NCBI GenBank assembly: GCA_022432975.1
Contig: CM039509.1
Coordinates: 25,203,432 to 25,267,431 of the forward strand
Direction: 5' to 3'
DNA: 64,000 nucleotides
DNA from: Begonia masoniana
Taxonomy: Eukaryota; Streptophyta; Magnoliopsida; Cucurbitales; Begoniaceae
The notes beneath the pieces are model-generated. The model saw nothing but the letters and a program-made list of their open reading frames with translations, ran no database searches and was not told the origin of the DNA. Shown here piece by piece: positions 48,387 through 60,139 of the stretch. The number at the start of each line of letters is the position of its first letter. Position 1 is the first letter of the stretch. A program made the position numbers and the translations under genes.

Positions 48387-51090
48387 ATGGCAACCATGCA
48401 AGCTCTACTTTTTCCGGTCACTCGCGCTGGATTTTTCTTGGCCGGCGAGGCTGCATCTTCGTCCTCCGCTTCTCATCCCTATCGCTTTTCCTGGCGACCA
48501 CTCTCTTCTCGACACGCGTCTAGTTTTCCTCGTCTTATATCGCAATCTCCAATTTTGTTCATTGCCTTTCACTCACTTTCTTCCCGGTCTTCATTGTTTT
48601 CTGGGAAGTACGGTGCTCTGAGACTACGAGAAACTAAACACTCTTTGACTGCCCGAGCGTCTTCTTCTCCAATTTCTTCCCACGTCACATCCTCGAGCGA
48701 TGATGCTGAAAAGGCGAAGCTCGCGCAGGTCTCGTGCGTAGATTTCCTCAAATTTTGCTGTTTAATAAATTGTTGTCTTGTTTTCAGCATTACATTACAG
48801 TTTTCTTCTACTCGTTTGACTCCTTGATTTCTGATTGAATTTTTGGAGTAGGCATCATGATTCTAATCTGTTATAGGGCCGTCACATAAATTTGAAGGTT
48901 ATAATACTAATGATGCATTGGTTTTAATTGTGATTAGGAGTAGAAAAGCAAGATTTAACTTGATAGATTCTATGGTGATAATGGATGGAGATAGTTAAAC
49001 AAGTGCGTTCATCTGTTCAAATTGTATTTTACAGCTAACCATTAATTTCATTGATGGTGAATAATGAGGAAATTTATGATAATGTAGGTAGCTAAAAGAT
49101 TAGAAAACACCTCAAGGAGTTTCCAAAGGTTGGGTAGTTTTGGATTTTGGGGACAGCTTGTATGCACTGTCGTGGCAGCTGTGATTTTATCATTTTCTGT
49201 TGTTGTTACGGGGAAAATCACTTCGCCAGCTACCTTTTATGCAACTGCTACCGGCATTGCTGCGGGATTCATTTCTGTGTTTTGGTCGTTTGGGTACATT
49301 CGGCTTTCTGAAAGGCTTCAAAGAACTGCAAAGGAGCCTTCCAAGGTACCTTTCATATGATTGCATAGTTTTCCAAACTTTGATGGGAAGATTGTTGTCC
49401 AATAACGTTTTCATTTGATGTAGTAATAATAGTCTCTTGGTTTACTTTTTTTTTAATAGACGTGTGTAGTTGATTGGGGTATCTACCTTTTTTAGTGTTT
49501 GATGGGATGTTATTACAATGCAGTTACTGTTTATTTTATACAACTTCTGATACAATGGTTGGAGTACTCAACGTGAATAAAATGACATGTAAATAGACTC
49601 AAATAGACTTGTTTGTTTGAAAATCCATTAAGTGATCACTGAAAGGCAGCAAATCTCATTCTCTATCGCAAAGTAAAAAGCAAACGACAGGTCTCCGGGG
49701 AAGGGGTGCTCTGATTTATAATAAGGCAGCTTTTTCCGTACTTAATATGTGGAGCATTTAGCAAGAACATGCAGAGACGGTAGTAAATACTGAAAGGTTA
49801 AGAAATTTATGTGTTTCATTAAGAGAGTTGTCTTGGAAATGGTCCAAAAACACTCTGGACTCCAGTATTGGTTTTATTTTCTGATTGGTGCCAACTCCAT
49901 GTCTTCTAGGCATTTGCATTTAGATGTGAATGAGTGTAGTTCCTTTTCTACAAAGAAAAACATCAAAATTAGAGTTACTCATTGTCTTCCATGTCGCTCA
50001 TCCTGGCTGCCTACTATGAATCTTGTTGAAATGATGGCTGATGGAACTTTTAATCATTTTCTTCTGTTAACTTATTATGTTTGCTTTTTTCATCAACTGT
50101 GATCGACAACAAACATAACAGTAGGTATGATCTTTAATGATCCTTCAAAGATTAACACAACCACACGACACAATCAACAAAAGCAGTGTAAAACTATCCT
50201 CAATCCCAACAACAAAACACAAAATAAAATGAAAAAAACGCTACTGGTCCGGCAATGGCCGACCCCGAATTCTACTACGAGTTAACAACTTGGAATACAG
50301 TACCCTAAGCAATATTTGTTGCTGAAAAATTATTCAGAATGCTCAAGCCCATCCTTGCTACCACCTTTTATCCTCCCCACTACTCCACTAACCGATAACC
50401 TAACGATCATGACACATCATCCTAACAAAATAACAAAGCTACCCTTTTCCGCTAAAGGCTCCTCTTTCACAACATATTCTTCTTTCTTTTCATTTCACTG
50501 TCAACAAAAGCAGCTTGTGGTTTACAGGCACCGCCTCGTGCTGACGTCGTAAAAAGCCTGAAGAATGGCATAATATTAAACCTTATTGGCATGGGGGCTG
50601 CTGTTCTTGGTATGCAAGCAACTGTGGGATTACTTGTAGCGAAGGCTCTTACGTCTTCAGCTGTTCCATATTATCAGGGAACCTCTCCTGGTTACAGCCC
50701 TGTTCTTGCTTTGGATGTTTTCTTGGTACAGGTAACTGTTCTTACTGAAACTCCTTCCAAAAGCCATCTGGCAATAAATATGCATCGAGTTTTTGTTACT
50801 TTTTCAATAATTTTATTAAGAGGCATGAATTGTAACATTTTTTAATGCAAAAGTGAATTTCGATTAAAATGCTCAAGTTAAGTCGATATTAGCTTAAATA
50901 AAGAAATAGGGATGATGTGGAGTTATGAATTTAAATGTGAAGGATCCCAATCCATCCATCTTCAACTTTTTTGCAGGCCTCTGCAAACACTATCCTCTCT
51001 CATTTCCTGGGACTTGTCTCCTCGTTGGAGTTACTGCGCTCAGTGACCACAACTTCACCAGAAATGGCTCCTATACCCAAAATGGCATGA
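48387..51090 (+). CDS. TIC21: TIC21 (PIC1/CIA5), chloroplast inner-envelope protein, 4 exons
   Basis: Exons 48387-48728, 49088-49345, 50528-50731 and 50977-51090 have GT-AG introns, all phase 0, and encode 305 residues ending in TGA. In Arabidopsis the family is 296 residues. It acts in the chloroplast inner envelope, reported both as a protein-import (TIC) component and as an iron permease. Residues 1 to about 100 are Ser/Arg-rich and resemble a plastid transit peptide. Then come AEKAKLAQ, GSFGFWGQLV and a membrane pair around CTVVAAVILSFSVVV and ATATGIAAGFISVFW. Exon 3 encodes IGMGAAVLGMQATVGLL and YSPVLALDVFLVQ; exon 4 encodes ASANTILSHFLGLVSSLELL. Start: the ATG at 48387; an in-frame ATG at 48396 matches the Arabidopsis start better. 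No lesion seen. A MITE ends 198 bp upstream. Confidence 0.95.
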
Positions 51091-51274
51091 TCTCTGACCT
51101 TCCTGGTTAATATTATTATGTTTGGTCATAGTAGATTTACTCCTTGTTTAGTCATCTTATCCTATGTATTGGATAATCTAAAACCAAATCTTTATGTTAT
51201 TCAAAGTAGATTTACTCCATATCTGAATTTTTGACAAATATTTAAATATAAGTTTGATGGGTTGTGTTGATTGA

Positions 51275-54061
51275 TCAAAACTTGCTCCCAGCAACGTCCA
51301 CTACAAACCTATTCCTTGTTGGGAATAATGTGCCCAACAAGCAAATGTTATGAACATTTTTATTGCTGTAATTAATAAATAAATTTTATGATAAATTTTA
51401 TGTTTGCATTATTCGATATGCTTTATAAATTCAAAGAAAAATCCTTGATTATTTGTGCAATTTTAAATTTACATATATGCTGATATATGTGAGATTAAAT
51501 TTAAAAAGAAATAATCACAATAGTCCATGACTTATATTTGAAGTAAAGGATCTTCAAATTAATAAAGTCATAAATACAGTTCACTTCGTTGAGAACGTGT
51601 AGTCATATCCCGACTATATATGTAGTGACATAAAGTGATTGTATTTTATATAATATGATTATATAGGACTGGACCAGATGAAATTATATTGTTCTTATAA
51701 TATTCGTTAAATGAAAAACAATTAATTTTATCATAATGATGGTCATATATGTATGATCTTAATTCATTGTATTTAGTAGACTCCTATTTCATTATAATTT
51801 ATTCTTTGATTTACTCGGTATAGTTTTGTATGAGTTGCATTACATAAACCTTGTATTTTGGGAATAAATTAAATGAGTAGCTGTGAATGCTAACATTGAT
51901 ACAATGAAATCCATAATATAAGATTCCCTTGTTTGTTAGTTCAGGGATTTAATAATTAGCGGGCAAATTCATAAATGTTATGAATTAATTATTCAATCAA
52001 GAACTAATGGTAGTCAAGGATAAAGATGTAATATGAGAGGTTAACGGATTTTATACCTAGCTCTATTACGAATCTTAATGGAGAATTAATACATATGTAA
52101 TGACTATATCAATGGACATTACTTTGAGTAAATATACTCTATAGTTCTAAGAGTGCAACTCTAGTTATTTAGTGGAATTACTCTAGAATTAGTAATTGTG
52201 TTATTTAATATAAAGAGTTTATATTAATTAACAAATATTATTGGAGCTTAGAACTATAGGTCCATCGGTCCCTCTGTCATCTTATATCACTATTTAATTT
52301 CCATGTTATAAGAATAAACATATAAATGATTAATTATGATTAATCATTTATAGGCACTCTGATAAATATATTATTATTCAAAATATATAAATAGTTTTTA
52401 TATTTTGAATTCAAAAATAAAATATCTCATTAGATGAGATATTTTTAAGGGATTTGAATCAGATTTGAAGAATCTCATCAGATGAGATAAAATCTCATCA
52501 GATAAGATTTGATGAGATTTGATTTTCAAATTTAAATTGAAGGTTAGTTATTTAACAGACTATAAAATCAGATTTTTGAAATTTGAATAAAAGTAGATCT
52601 GGAAAATCTGATTACATTAGATTCGATCTACAATTGACTTATAGTTTGTTTACTATTTAAAAGTAGATCTAAAGAATCTCATAAGATGAGATTATCTAGA
52701 AAAGTAGTTTTCATAAATATATTCTAAAAACTGTTTTTAGATTATATAATTAATTGATAAATTGATTTATTAGATAAATCAACTGCTAATCAAATTAGAT
52801 TTGATTAGATAAGATTTATTTTTTAAAAATTAGTTTTTATTAAAATAAATCTAAAAATTAATTTTAAAACAGATCTATAAGAATTGTCAAATGTGATTTG
52901 ACAGGAAAAAAAACCATAACAGGACAACGGTAAACGACCGAGAAACAAATCCCTAGAGAGAAAAGGTGTGACCTTTCCGTATTCGATTTTAGAAAACCGT
53001 TTTCTAAGATCGAAGAGAGACGTCTCATGTGTTGAGAACACGTCTCTCCACAAATATATGAGTGTGTTATTCTTGTAAGAGAGACGCCCACACGTCAGGA
53101 GATTTAAGTGTAAAGATCTTCAGAGAAGACTCGACGGTATCAAAGTCTTCGGAAAAATACCTGATCCTGAGTTAAAGCTGTTAAGATCAGACGGGAGTAC
53201 CTGAGTAAAAGCGTTGCTTCATAAAGGTATAATCTTTTATCTAAATTCTAATAATTTTTCTCAATGTAAATTGTTTACATTTTGAAAAATTACATATTTC
53301 TCAAAAATAATTTCTTTTAGACTAACGATCCAATTTATGGTTTTTTGATGATTTTAAAATAGTTTTAAAGTCACAGGGTAACGCATGTCACTATTATTAT
53401 GAATAATAGTGAATTCCGCCATGCGTAGGGACCTCGAAAACCAACATTCCTAACATCGTTCTTCTCCAGCCACTGGAAGGCTTCGTTAATGTAATCCAAC
53501 TTCACCACCTCAATCATGGAGGAAAGATTCTTCACTTTGAAGAGATTAAGCACCTCTTCAATCTCCTTTATGCTCCCTATGAAACTCCCTGTGATTGACT
53601 TCCTACCTGCTCATATTCCCCACACCATTACTTTGAGAGAGAGAGAGAGAGAGAGAGAGATGGCTTACCAAGCATGATCATGGGAGTAACGAACTGCAGA
53701 GGAGTATTGATGACACCCATCAAGATCAACTTCCCCTCCATTTTGAGCAAAGAAAGATAAGGTTCGAGGGGGTGGAAAACAGGGACAGTATCAATGATAT
53801 AATCGAGAGACTCAACAGCGTCTGCCATTTTTGATGCATCAGAGCTAACAATATACGCGTCTGCACCAAGATGGTCAAGAGCTTCTACCCTTTTTCTGTC
53901 AGATGAGCTGATTACGGTGACATGGTGGCCCATAGCTTCTGCAAGTTCTTGAAGGATCGTAACATCACCTGAGAGTGTATGTATGTGTAAGAAAAGAGAA
54001 ACCCAGGTGGTTCACTTGCTGCCAGTCCTGTTACTGTCTTTTCACCTTCAAGGCTACCCAT
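51275..54061 (-). pseudogene. Cinnamyl alcohol dehydrogenase-like pseudogene
   Basis: The start at 54061-54059 reads MGSLEGEKTVTG, the CAD N-terminus. After this short exon the reading resumes at [15 protein letters not shown] (ending at 53669, GT donor), so the catalytic and zinc-binding middle of about 150 residues is missing. The exon encodes the NADPH-fold end ([45 protein letters not shown]). The last exon starts at 53606 after an AG acceptor ([31 protein letters not shown]) and, after a 2130-bp solo LTR, finishes RFVVDVAGSKF with TGA at 51275-51277. GA/CT repeats occur in the 5' leader (54067-54090) and an intron (53632-53660). CAD reduces hydroxycinnamaldehydes in lignin synthesis; this copy cannot. 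Confidence 0.9.
51317..53446 (-). repeat. Solo LTR in the last CAD exon, 2130 bp
   Basis: TSD ttcct at 51312-51316 and 53447-53451; ends TGTTGG...CCAACA. Removing it and one TSD copy restores a continuous CAD-like reading from EKNDVRN to RFVVDVAG. No coding sequence seen inside. Termini are compatible with a Copia-type LTR, but the family is not assigned. Confidence 0.9.
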
Positions 54062-55071
54062 TTTCTGAGAGAGAGAGAGAGAGAGAGAGTTCTTTAGGGA
54101 AGGACAGGAAAAAGAAACGAATATATATGGAAAAGTAAGTAGTAAGTAAAAAGCAAGGACTAAGTAAATAGATGGAGATGTTTAGAGAGCATAAGAAATC
54201 ACAGTAGTGGGTAGTTGAAATGAAACACGGAAGTAGAGGGTGATGAAGAAGAAAGGTGACATGGAAACTGAATCATCCACCGATCATGTAGGTGCCCCAT
54301 GATGATACTCTGTTTCAGCCCTCTGATTAACACAATATCATTTTCGTCCACTACTTTTAAGCACTCCAGATAATAAGATCTATTTATCAGGCTTGTGTCA
54401 TTTATATGCCACCTTTGCATCGATATAATGACATTCTGACGCTCATAATATCAAATTTTACAGAAATATTGGCCCTACATGTCTGTGAAATGATCAATTC
54501 AGCACCTAGATTTCAATTACAGACAGCCAAACTCACTTGCAGTAAAATAAACTCAACAAAGATTAGTTCCTCTGTCATCTCACCACAATTTTCAGTTAAG
54601 AGAAATCTTTGGAAATACACAGCAAACATTGTGATAGCGGTATATTGAGGAAGAAATAGAAATTTCTTCTTTAAATAATCCATATGGGGTAGTGTTTTAT
54701 TTATAATTAAATTCTATTCTTTTGACGCGATGGTGAGTTATGCCAGTTACTATCTATAAGTAAGTTGAAAATAATTTTTCTAACGATTACTTTCAAGAAC
54801 ACGTTTTCTTTTTTGCTTATCTTTCAAAAGTCTTTTCTCGAACTTTTTTATTTCAATTTTTTAAAAATATTTCCACCCTTTTCCTTTGAATTTTCTTCAC
54901 ATTTTTTAATAAAATAAATAAATGTCCAAATACTATCAAAAGATAGATAATGAAAATGGTTTGTCAAAACGTTAGAGAATCTTCAACAACTTTCATGGCT
55001 CCACCACCTCCACCAACCTTCCTCCACATCATTACCCATTTTATGGATAAAGAGACGAGCCGACCTCTATT
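54062..55071. other. Intergenic region
   Basis: Starts with the CAD pseudogene leader (GA repeat 54067-54090). No further gene or clear repeat terminus recognised. Confidence 0.5.
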
Positions 55072-55079
55072 GTTCCTCA

Positions 55080-55923
55080 TAGGGCTGGGAACGGTCCGGT
55101 CCAGGCCGGTTCTGGCCAGGAACCGAACTGGACCGGACTGGTAGTTTCGGGAAGTTAATTCCCGGAACCGGTACCGATTCCCTCCCATGTATTTTAATTT
55201 TTTTTTAATTTAAAAATAAAACAAACCGAAAAAAAACTTTTGAATTCAGTTGATGGAGAAGGGATATAGGGTTTACCCGAAGCCATAGATCTGGTAGAAG
55301 GGCACATTGGAGAGTATCAGAGTAAAGTCTCGTCGATATCAAACACCCAAGCGCCCTTCCCGTCCGAGGAGATCTCCACCATCTTAGCAAATGCCGAAGC
55401 GAACCCCGCCACCTCGATGGAATCCAACAAATACCGAGCTCCATTGATGTAGTTGGCGACGTACAACGCGCATTGTAAAAGAATAATAGACTTACAGTCG
55501 CCGGCGTTATTCGCCTCGATGGAGAATTTCCAGCTCTCGCAGTAGGAGTTTATGCTGCTGGAAGCAGTGTGGGAAGCCAGGAGGAGAAGAGCGGAAAGGA
55601 GGAGGACGCCTAGCGCCATTTCGAGAAACTAATCGGAGGAAGAAGTATCCGACCAGGGGTGAGCTGCTTTCTTCTTGTCTTTCTATTTACTTGGATTGTT
55701 ATTCGACCCATGGGTCGGATAACCCACGGGCCGACCCATGGGTCGGTTCTCCTGCGGGAATTCCCGGTCCCGGCACGGGGAATTGGGGACCGGACTGCGG
55801 TTCTTGGTTCCACAATCCATGGAACCGGGACTAGTTCCATGGACTGGGGAACCGACCAAGAACCGCCCTGAATCGCCAGTTCAGTCTGGTTTTACAGTTT
55901 CGGGCCGGTTCTGCCCACCCCTA
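55080..55923. mobile_element. Non-autonomous hAT-type element carrying a gene fragment (Pack-type), 844 bp
   Basis: An 8-bp TSD gttcctca is at 55072-55079 and 55924-55931, the length made by hAT transposases. Ends are TAGGGCTGGGAA and, reversed, TAGGGGTGGGCA. Both subterminal regions are rich in ccggtcc, ccggttc and gggtcgg words. No transposase. The middle holds the 5' part of an acid phosphatase-like gene in the opposite orientation. Confidence 0.9.
55246..55619 (-). pseudogene. Captured acid phosphatase/vegetative storage protein 5' fragment
   Basis: ATG at 55619 starts a hydrophobic signal-peptide-like segment (MALGVLLLSALLLLASHTAS), then YCESWKFSIEANNAGDC, YVANYINGARYLLD and the HAD-family motif WVFDIDETLL. 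The frame stops at 55317. A shifted continuation (NVPFYQIYGFG) is readable to about 55250. The HAD class-B acid phosphatase/VSP family starts this way, but the downstream half is absent. It lies wholly inside the hAT-type element, so it is a captured copy, not a resident gene. Confidence 0.88.
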
Positions 55924-56143
55924 GTTCCTCATTCTGTTCTTTCTACAGTTCACCTACTCCCTTTGGGATTGACTTCCTCTCACAGAAAATTTTTCCCATT
56001 TTCATTATGCAGGCATGTATGTCTCAACAGTGTCAGGAGAGGGTGATTGAGACACTCTGCTAACAATGTAATAAATTTAAGTCAAAACGGAGGAAATTGG
56101 TTGAGTGGAAGAATCCATTTGTGGAAACTTTTGGCCTAGTTGT
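55924..56143. other. Short unassigned stretch between elements
   Basis: Begins with the second gttcctca TSD copy. No recognisable gene; an open stretch reading EWKNPFVETFGL near 56105 could be an exon fragment but matches nothing I know. Confidence 0.3.
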
Positions 56144-56905
56144 TGCGGGGTCCCTCCATTGTGACGAGGGATCACTCTATTGAAGGAAGAATGCACCTCC
56201 CGATCTTCAAATCTTGTTGTACTTGTCTTCTTGTGAGGAACTCTTTCTATAAATAGAGAGTTCCTGAAGAAGAAGATGCATTTCAGCAAAGAAGAGAAGT
56301 TCAAGAAGAGAAGTTCTTTTGAGAAGAGAGAGAGAAAATAAAGAGAGTTTGTGGGAGAGAAAAGAAGGAGGGTGAGAGAAAAATAAATGAGATACTTTTG
56401 AGTACAATTGGAGTTCTAAGAGTGATGATTTCTCTTAGTGAATATTTTCTAGAATATTCACTGTCTAGAAAAATATTGTGAATCCTATTTTTCATACCGA
56501 AATCTTTCTTGACTCGGACCCCATGATTTTTTTCCGATTTGGATTTCCACGTAAAAATTCTTGGTGTTCACTTTAGCGATTATTTCTTTTACTTCTTGGA
56601 TGTTATATTTTTTACGGTGTGAAAAAATATTCTTAGTACTTTTTGAATTGCATCTGCTATCGTTTCCCGTACCGCTTATTTAGTGGTGTAATTGTACTAT
56701 TTAAATTAGTTTCTTCTAGGAGAGTAGATTTTAAGTAGGACCGTTTGTGACCCCTCCAACATTTCTTGGGAACTTATTTAAAAAGGTAATTATGTCTAGC
56801 AGATTGTCTAGTAGAATCTTTATTGAGAATTATCATGATTAGTACTCTCCACGTTTTACTACATCGTCATTATTATTGTTCCTATAATTATTATTTTTCC
56901 CAACA
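56144..56905 (+). repeat. Probable solo LTR, 762 bp
   Basis: Flanked by gttgt at 56139-56143 and 56906-56910, with TG and CA ends. It contains a TATA box (tctataaatagag near 56245) followed by a purine-rich leader, typical of an LTR promoter. An alternative reading is TGTTGCGGGGTC at 56141 to GACCCCTCCAACA at 56761, which has better inverted ends but no TSD. Confidence 0.5.
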
Positions 56906-56910
56906 GTTGT

Positions 56911-57452
56911 TTGACAATTCGTGTAGTGCTACAACTCCATGTAATATCCTGCGTTGCCAGTACAAGGAGTTGTGCTTTGCAAAACCCTTAGGTTGCACAA
57001 ACATTCTTTTGGCCAAATGGTTTGGACAATAATGCGATGGGGCTAATATCGACTACTAACAAAACAATTTCACGTAGTAGACAATGTATATTAAACAAAT
57101 AGTCATAGTCACATACCCAAAAACAGCTGAAAGCTCCGTTCGGAGTATGATGCACCACGGGATAGTTCATGCAAATAATACACCAAACAGAAAACAGAGA
57201 GGGTCGGTACTCTCGAGTTAATCCAAAGAGTATCCTAAATTCCAGTATATTTGTTCGCCTAGAAAAAAAGATTCTAATGCTCGGAAAATGGAACTATGCT
57301 TACTTTGTGTAAGATCAATAACTAACCTATAAAACTTACTCAAACAAGGACGATGGAAAGCATTGGCTGAGATTGTGACCGATGCTGGTCTGGAAGGCAA
57401 CGTTGGCACCTTCGGACAATGAACTCCCTGAAGACGAAGAGTGCTTCAGCAA
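56911..57452. other. Unassigned intergenic stretch
   Basis: No gene recognised. It ends at TSD agcaa of the next solo LTR. Confidence 0.3.
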
Positions 57453-59980
57453 TGTAGCGACCCTAATACTGTACCCATATTTTTTCGTATTATTTTTTTT
57501 ACCCTTATAAACTTCGTAACGTTTGAGCGGAATTTAAATCGGAGACTAAATCGTTAAAAATTGTTCGTAACTATTTTAAAACCATTTAAAAGAAACATAA
57601 AATATTTAATTAAAACTTAAAACAATAATTTAAAACAATTAAATCATCGGTGGAGGGCAGAAGAGACATTGTCCCGAAAATGTAGGGGCGATCGATCGCC
57701 CCAATGCTAGGCGATCGATCGCCCATTGAAAAAAACTGAGGGGCGATCGATCATCCCTCATTGTGGCGATCGATTGCCCATATAAAATTGAGGGGCGATC
57801 GATCGCCCCACATATGGGCGATCGATCACCCCACTCTCTGGAAAATCCAGAGAGCGGCGATCGATCATGCCGATCGATGGCGATCGATCAGCATGTCCTC
57901 TGGAATCCGATTTCCAGTGGACTTGCTTCCTATTTTCTTTCTCATTTCCTACTTGCACACATTCTTAAACAATTCATCACTTCTTCACCAATAAACACAA
58001 TAACATCATAACTTAAACTCAACCAAAACGTATCCTAAACTCAAGTAACTTGAAACGAAATTTTGAAATCCAACTGCGTGAATAGCTCTAAAACTCGAGC
58101 ATATCCATGCATAATCTAAAACGTCTCCAAACATTTCTATAAAATCCAAATAAAACTTAGTAAAACGTTTTATAAAACAAGTTTATCAAAACATCAAATT
58201 ATCTTTTATCAACTATCCAGAACCAATCATCCTAGAATGTTCTATCTATACAATTAAACTATCCTTCTATCAAACTATCGTGTCCCCAAAATACTTACGT
58301 ACATCCCCACGGGTCAAAAGGCGCCTCGACTGCCCAGCACACTCCCATGGGCCATCCTCCTTCAACTGCATCATTCCTCAGGTGGAGGGATCTCGTCCTC
58401 ACCTATATCAAGATCACCTACACCATACAGACAATCTATGAGCTAAAGGCTCAGTAAGTTTCGTAAATGCAAATGCATGCTGGGCATATGAGTTCGTAAA
58501 TCATGCAACATTTTCTTATCTTTACATAGGTTGTCACCGAGATCTCAACCTGCTAAATGGAGAGGGCACATCCGGTGGTTGGACAACCCTTTCCACCTAG
58601 CGGAGGGGGGTACATGCTTACATACGTACAGCTATGCCTGAGCCCCACCTCGCATGACCATATAACATACATGGATTCTTATTAGATGCGGTATTGTGAC
58701 CGGCCCTTCTCAGCCTTCACAATAGGTCAATAGCCCCCTTTTGGGCCACATCGCCATTTTCTTTAAAACATAGTGCGGAAATTCATTCTCTATGCATAAT
58801 TTAAAACCGTGATGCATGGAAAATTACGTGCTTAAAGTAAACATACATCATACATACCATCGAGACAATAAAAGCAATTAAAAGCATATCCTACAAAAGA
58901 ACTAATCCTAACTACCCAACCAAAGCATTTAAACAATAAATCCACAATAATCCTCGATGCGACTTCGATATACGGTGTAGGCCAATAGGCAAGAGTAAGT
59001 CACGTGAACTTACCTCGTGCTCGTTAAACTTCAAGCTCCGTCCACGAGCGTTGTTTATCTAAGGCAAATTCACAATATTGTCGTTCAAACGAGTTTGAAC
59101 GATTAACGCCCAAATTAACGAAATCTTTAACTAAGGAAATTTCTAAAATTCTAACTTAACTAATCGAGGCATTTTAACAAACCATTAACGCTCGATACTT
59201 CGAAACCACCATTAACGAGTTTTTCCAAAAACCCAAAAATTCATCAATCCCTAACATTTGTCCTTAAATCGGTAAACTTCATCCAATAACGCTCAATACG
59301 TCCTTTATATCCACAAACACGGTAAACCTATAAATTTCAAACCCTAAATCACGTTTTTAACGAAACCCTAACAGTGTAACTTCATAAAAAACCGAACAAT
59401 AGCCTTCTAAAACTATAGAATCATACCTAGGGTCGGGATTGGAGAAGGAAACGTGAAGGATCAGAGAGCGTGGTCGCCGGAATGGAGAACGCCGTGAGAG
59501 GAGAAGGAGAAAATTGCCGTGGTGGAAAATCACAGAGAAGAAAAGTCGTGGAGTGTTGCTGGAGAAGAAAACTTATGATTTTAATTAAATCTTTACTTGG
59601 CAAATTACCATTTTGCCATTCCTTTGATTTTCTATTTGTTTTGTCATTTGTTTCGTTAATTATCTAACAATTCGATTTCTCCAAATTTTCTTATTTCGCC
59701 AATAATTCCAACTTATTACTAAGGTTCCATTAAAAATGTCCGTACACAAAACAGACATCATTTACTATTTTTACTACAACATCCTTTATATTACGAGAAA
59801 TGTAATTCTCGTAAAATTAGCGTTAAACTCCTAAAATTTCCAAAATTTTCTTAAAATCCATATTAATTATTAGGATCGTAATAAGCCTTTTTTTTTACGA
59901 AACCGACTTAATTTGACATAATTACAAAAATGCCATTATATAAACAATTTACAAAATCCAGTAAAGAACCGGGCGTTACA
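57453..59980 (-). repeat. Solo LTR of the El-2 family with GGCGATCGATCGCC cassette, 2528 bp
   Basis: TSD agcaa at 57448-57452 and 59981-59985; TGTAGCGACCC start and GGCGTTACA end. It aligns with the El-2 LTR (for example ttactatttttactaaaac and aagtcacgtgaacttacct blocks), but the cassette is replaced by eight CGATCGAT-centred palindromes at 57683-57890. The usual stem-loop is shortened to 9 bp with an AAA loop (57833-57853). Confidence 0.93.
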
Positions 59981-60016
59981 AGCAAGGCGTCCGATTTTCC
60001 ACCCTCTTACTATATT

Positions 60017-60133
60017 TCCTGATGCGAGTCCCATATCAGTTCCAGAGGGTTGCCTAGTCTGGTATATATGTTGGGTCCAAACCTCTGCTCTTGAGCTAGC
60101 TTTTGTGGTAGAGTTAGAGATTCTCATATCATT
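60017..60133 (-). repeat. TRIM/SMART-type small LTR, inverted copy
   Basis: The reverse complement aligns with 60369-60479 (shared aaatgatatgagaa, ccacaaaagctagctcaagag and aggtttggacccaacatatata words). Confidence 0.75.
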
Positions 60134-60139
60134 TATGAG

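Noticed and set aside
55317..55619. A resident secreted acid phosphatase gene.
   Set aside because: It stops just after the first HAD motif, lacks the rest of the enzyme and lies entirely inside an 8-bp-TSD hAT-type element.
57683..57890. Regularly spaced palindromic repeats reminiscent of a CRISPR array.
   Set aside because: Eukaryotic context, irregular spacing, no conserved repeat-spacer architecture, and the block lies in a retrotransposon LTR.
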